DNA of 64,000 nt from Ciona savignyi (taxonomy: Eukaryota > Chordata > Ascidiacea > Phlebobranchia > Cionidae). The DNA is taken from positions 1,344,358 through 1,408,357 of the forward strand of contig CH003126.1 of NCBI GenBank assembly GCA_000149265.1, given 5' to 3'. Below the pieces are notes generated by a model. It was not told the DNA's origin and did no database searches. It saw only the letters and a program-made list of their open reading frames with translations. Shown here piece by piece: positions 55,585 through 64,000 of this stretch (within the stretch, counting starts at the first letter, position 1; each line of letters begins with the position of its first letter). The translations under genes were made by a program, and so were the position numbers.

Positions 55585-55671
55585 AGTCTTTTAGCAATCG
55601 TTCTGCGACCGAAAACTTCAGATTACACAACTTAACTACTAAGTTCAGCTGGTTTGTTTGTAATTTCCACC

Positions 55672-55850
55672 GAAACTGGGCAAAGATAACAGAGGAAAAA
55701 GGCGCGAGAAGATAAATTGCGTACTTAAACCCTGAAAAAGCTTTAAACCTGACGAAAACTCAACCCCAGAACTATTCCTAACTGCAACCCCAAATGACAC
55801 TAATTTTAAATTTCAGTGTGCAGTTACCGTACTTTAAGTTTTTCCTACTG
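55672..55850 (-). mobile_element. MITE family P, decayed
   Basis: AACTCAACCCCAGAACTATTCC and AACTGCAACCCCAAATG match the family centre; ends are worn. It lies just downstream of the PEX14 poly(A) signal. Confidence 0.55.
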
Positions 55851-56388
55851 TAACTCTCTGAAAAAGTTCCTTTAATAGTATGTACCAGGTTCAACTATCA
55901 TCACTTTAAAGGTCTTTGTTTCAAACAATAGAAAGGTCTGTTTTCATGTGTGGTCAGTAATGTTACCAGTCATGTCAATCAAAGGAGTGTTTCAATAACT
56001 TTCATGAACTTGCTTCCCACAATACTACCATGTGCTTGTTTTAAAGATAATTGCTCACGTTGGACCTTTGCAGGAACTGATTCAATATTAGCGACCTTGC
56101 ATATTTACAGCTGAAACATCACTTTTAATTGGTGTACATTGTATGGGATGGTGCACTTTTAAATGGTAATATAGATGCGGTAAATGATAACACTGATTGT
56201 TAATGTCTTCATCTACACAATCAAGATTTACATACATTTGACAAGATCACATATATGTATATATAATGGTGTAAACCATTGCAATAAATAAAGAATATTC
56301 ATAGATAGCTTGGACAGTTGGAGCATTCCTGACAAGTATTTCTGTACCCAGTGTAATTTTTATCTAAAAGCTTTTACATATTTGCAGG

Positions 56389-56544
56389 CCAGATGTGGAA
56401 AAGAAAAGTTCTTGGTGGGCTGAATTATTACATGAATAGTATATAATATCTTAATTACAGGGTATGGTTACATACAGTCTGCGGGCCAGTCGAAATCCCA
56501 TCACGGGCCAGACCTGGCTGCCTGTCGAATGTTACCCATGCCTG
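56389..56544 (-). mobile_element. hAT-like MITE, family 3, end-truncated
   Basis: Aligns with the reverse complement of 27632-27798 (GGCCAGAT(A/G)TGG, TTAATTACAGGGTATGGTTA) and ends ATGTTACCCATGCCTG. About 30 bases are missing at the left. Confidence 0.75.
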
Positions 56545-56571
56545 CATTACAGCATGTTTTTTCATATATTC

Positions 56572-56670
56572 ACAGGCTAGGTTTTGAACCTGCGATATGC
56601 TCGTCACTAAGACCATTTTTTAATATGGAAAGCGATATATAAATCAGTCACATCCTCAGTTCACCATCAC
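56572..56670 (-). mobile_element. SINE type B, decayed
   Basis: GGCTAGGTTTTGAACCTGCG and CTCGTCACTAAGACCATTTTT correspond to the inverted B box and body. Confidence 0.5.
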
Positions 56671-57653
56671 GGTTTATTATGATTCTATAAATATTAGACA
56701 TTGCATTCCTCCTTATAGCCCGCATGAGAAAGATGCGGTGCCAATTTCGTCCGCTATTAATTTGGAGAATCAATAACAACCGGCTCTGCAGACTTGTTTC
56801 AGTTAAACAAATTATCAAGATAACCACCCTGTATAGTAACCTGAATGGCAGGATGCAAGGTTGTTGAAAAATGATGTTTAAACAGATTTAGATTGGTAAA
56901 TTTAGTTCACACTGTAGATAGAAGTCAAAATCCCTGAATGTCTTGTCACATATTCCCCTTTTGAAACCATCTTCTACATACACAAACTGCAATATAAATA
57001 TGTGGCTTGCTATAAACAATGCAAAGTTTACAGGTATTCCATAAGTATATATATTATTCCACTGCGAACATTAATACAATGGTTGTACATGATCAAGTTA
57101 GGAGGGGGTGGGAGAAAAGGCTTTATCACGAGACAACCTGTTCTATGACATCACAAGGAAAACTCCTTGGGTCGATGTTATGAATAATTGAACGTTTCTA
57201 CTTGATCTTCAATAATTGATGCAAGCCCGCACAAACAGCCTTTTCAGGTGTATCATAAAGCTGTATGTATCAATTAATTGCTGACAGAAGTACGCTTAAA
57301 GGTACAACAATGTTTATCACGTATGTAAAAGCACCATTCTGTTTACTTAAATATAAATATTTTCTGACTACAATATAGGAAGGCTATTGGTTGAACCACA
57401 GGGTTAAAACTTCAGGATAGCGACGCAAACGTACCCTAAATACATTCGTATACACAACACATATACTACAAATACATAGAACGACACATTCAAAAATCAG
57501 CTGGCTTCTCCAATTGTTTGTTTCTAACACAGATGTGTAAGAATGGGTCATTTGCACTTAAAACTTATAAAAATAGGGGTCTGTTGGGATTCTAGCATTG
57601 CCTATGTTCAAGCAAGCTGGGTTGGTTGCATCTTGTATGTAGAAGGGGTCAAA

Positions 57654-62246
<4,593 letters not shown>

Positions 62247-62394
62247 TAAAAATATGGATGTTCAGTGTACGGTGTTATTAAACACACAAGGCAAGATGGA
62301 ATGCACCTTCATTTCGACACAACTATTCCATGTATCCAGGCACAAAATATTTAAAAATAATTTAATTTTACAATAAAATTTAACTTTTCAAAAA

Positions 62395-62485
62395 ATGTAG
62401 ATAAAAATTACAGGTAGATAAAAATTACAAAAAAAATTTTAAAAAAATGGATAAAAATTACAAAAAAATGTAGATAAAAATTACA
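62395..62485 (+). repeat. GTAGATAAAAATTACA tandem repeat
   Basis: About four copies of GTAGATAAAAATTACA separated by A/T runs. Confidence 0.8.
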
Positions 62486-62789
62486 GAATACAAACAGGTA
62501 TTTTTATTATTTTGGTAGCCTATTTAATTTAATTCAGATTTTGTTAGGAAGAGTTGGCTGTGATTTGCCAATCCATAAATTTACACATTATTATTATCAT
62601 TTACCAGTATATTTCCAAAAATATGTCTCAATTATATTTCAAATTATTTCATGTGGTAGGCCTAAGTAGTTTATTTATACCGGTACCGGTACTGGAAAAT
62701 TAATACACACGTAAACAGTCTTTTTAGATGTTATTACTTTACACGAGACATTTAATTGTATCAGCCCTCATGATATATTTAATGAATAC

Positions 62790-63110
62790 ATATATTGATT
62801 GTAATACTTATGTTTAATATTGTGTCACTTAGCATTTTGCATTTATTGTCAATTTAGCAATTTAATTTTTGATTAAACATATTAATATTATATAATGTAT
62901 AAAAATTTTATATGTGTGTAAATTAAGCAATTTGTGCATTTAGAATGTAATATTAAACACATGTAATGATTGCATTACATTTAGATTTAGCAATATGTGT
63001 AATACACAATATGTTATTGAACAAATAATGATTTAATTGATAACAGACAATTCCTGTGTTGCATACATATAAAGAGCAATATGTGCATCTCTTAAATTTT
63101 AAAGCAATAT
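62790..63110. repeat. Decayed AT-rich tandem repeat
   Basis: Blocks like AGCAATATGTG(C/T)A, AATATTAAACA and TAATGATT recur at irregular 60-80 base spacing. The unit is not well defined. Confidence 0.4.
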
Positions 63111-64000
63111 GAATACAATAGTTTAATTAGTTTAGAAATATTTATCTCCTAACAATTGTTTCACTATAGAGAGATTTGCTCGAAAGGACCATTTAATCAA
63201 TTGAATTGAGTAGGGACTATTCTATATTGACCTAGTTTTCCAATTCCTATGGCAATACACAGTGCATTTAGTGATTGGGAACAGAGGAAGTTTGACATTA
63301 ACAATAACCTGTTTCTGATACAATAATTGGTAATAATTTTAATTAACATTCTGATACCGGTAATATATTTATATTTTATTAACATTTTGTATACCAATAC
63401 TAATATATTTTAAAACAAAATAGTAAAGAAAATTAAAAATTAAAGTAATGGTATGTTTCTGTTAGTTAATACAAATAAATTATTACATAACATTGGTAGT
63501 ACTAATAAGATAATGCGATCGTGTGCCCAAAACAACAAGCATAAGTAATAACAAAAAATGGGTTATTTTAACTGTATATTTCCATATCTGTTACAGTTAG
63601 TTTGGTAACATGTTTGTACACTTATGTTTAAAGTACGCACACCATGTAATTGTCACAAGTACAAAGTACAGGTTATAAACAAACAAATTACCGTTAATTT
63701 ACGTTAATATCAATTAATATGCTGAATAAGAATGCCTTTGTATTGCTCTATATATTTAGGAAACACAACTTCTGGTTAGGAAGTCAGCTATTTTTTACTT
63801 GTCAGCAAAGAAAAAAACTGGTTTAACCGCTTTCAGAATATTGGGCAACTATTGTTCATACATAGTAAAACGAACACATTACCTTGGACTAACCGCACAC
63901 GCAGCAAGAGTAAACAGAAAAATATGTAAATTAATTTAAAAACACATTTTGTTTTAGAATGTAACTTGAAAGAGTTCCAAAGAACATTACAATTTTTGCT

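Larger units (their letters stand above)
55851..57653. other. Gap between PEX14 and RAB6 (tail-to-tail)
   Basis: No gene seen. It holds the MITE remnant at 56389-56544, a type B SINE near 56572-56670 and AT-rich DNA. The RAB6 3' UTR should occupy the right part, but no clear minus-strand AATAAA was found close to the stop. Confidence 0.5.
62247..64000. other. RAB6 upstream intron, AT-rich
   Basis: The exon with the P-loop was searched for on the minus strand and not found. Seen are a 20-base tandem repeat at 62395-62485 and loosely repetitive DNA at 62790-63110. Confidence 0.6.

Overview
The window looks like nuclear DNA of a tunicate, most likely a Ciona species (inference). It is AT-rich. 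Its genes have vertebrate-like orthologues split into small exons by short introns, and its introns are full of tRNA-derived SINEs and short inverted-repeat transposons (MITEs). Five protein genes can be reconstructed exon by exon, because splice phases match and the products align with known families.

Layout. (1) 300-5950, + strand: the last eight exons of a USP9X/FAF-X-type deubiquitinase; the gene starts left of the window. (2) 7875-24075, - strand: a complete six-exon aminergic GPCR, closest to alpha-2 adrenergic receptors, 417 residues. It has the largest introns in the window and lies tail-to-tail with USP9X. (3) 28970-47190, - strand: ANKMY1, 18 exons and 1142 residues, with MORN repeats, ankyrin repeats and a MYND zinc finger. 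(4) 48879-55217, + strand: PEX14, seven exons and 318 residues, head-to-head with ANKMY1. (5) 57654-62246, - strand: six 3' exons of RAB6, tail-to-tail with PEX14; its first exon or exons lie right of the window. No functional link between these neighbours is visible. The gene products act in ubiquitin removal, amine signalling, a probable scaffold or cilium-related role, peroxisomal import and Golgi transport.

Repeats make up most of the rest. A roughly 290-bp tRNA-derived SINE with a (TATCC)n tail occurs about 30 times, and a second, class-II-tRNA-like SINE about 15 times. Several MITE families have 8-bp target duplications: hAT-like elements starting CAGTGGTTCT, a palindromic GGGCAACACTAAAAGG family, and a CCMGTATGGAAAGTACG family. 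There is one piggyBac-like MITE flanked by TTAA. Nested insertions are common, and several MITE-in-SINE and MITE-in-MITE events can be ordered in time. Minisatellites sit next to splice sites in three of the genes. Two LTR-like remnants are present.

No previously undescribed multi-gene system was found. The points most worth a second look are an apparent one-base insertion in the otherwise perfect RAB6 coding sequence, a SINE whose tail runs into a conserved USP9X splice acceptor, inverted MITE copies bracketing the PEX14 promoter and first exon, a tandemly amplified SINE/MITE composite in ANKMY1, and a piggyBac-like MITE carrying CRE palindromes.
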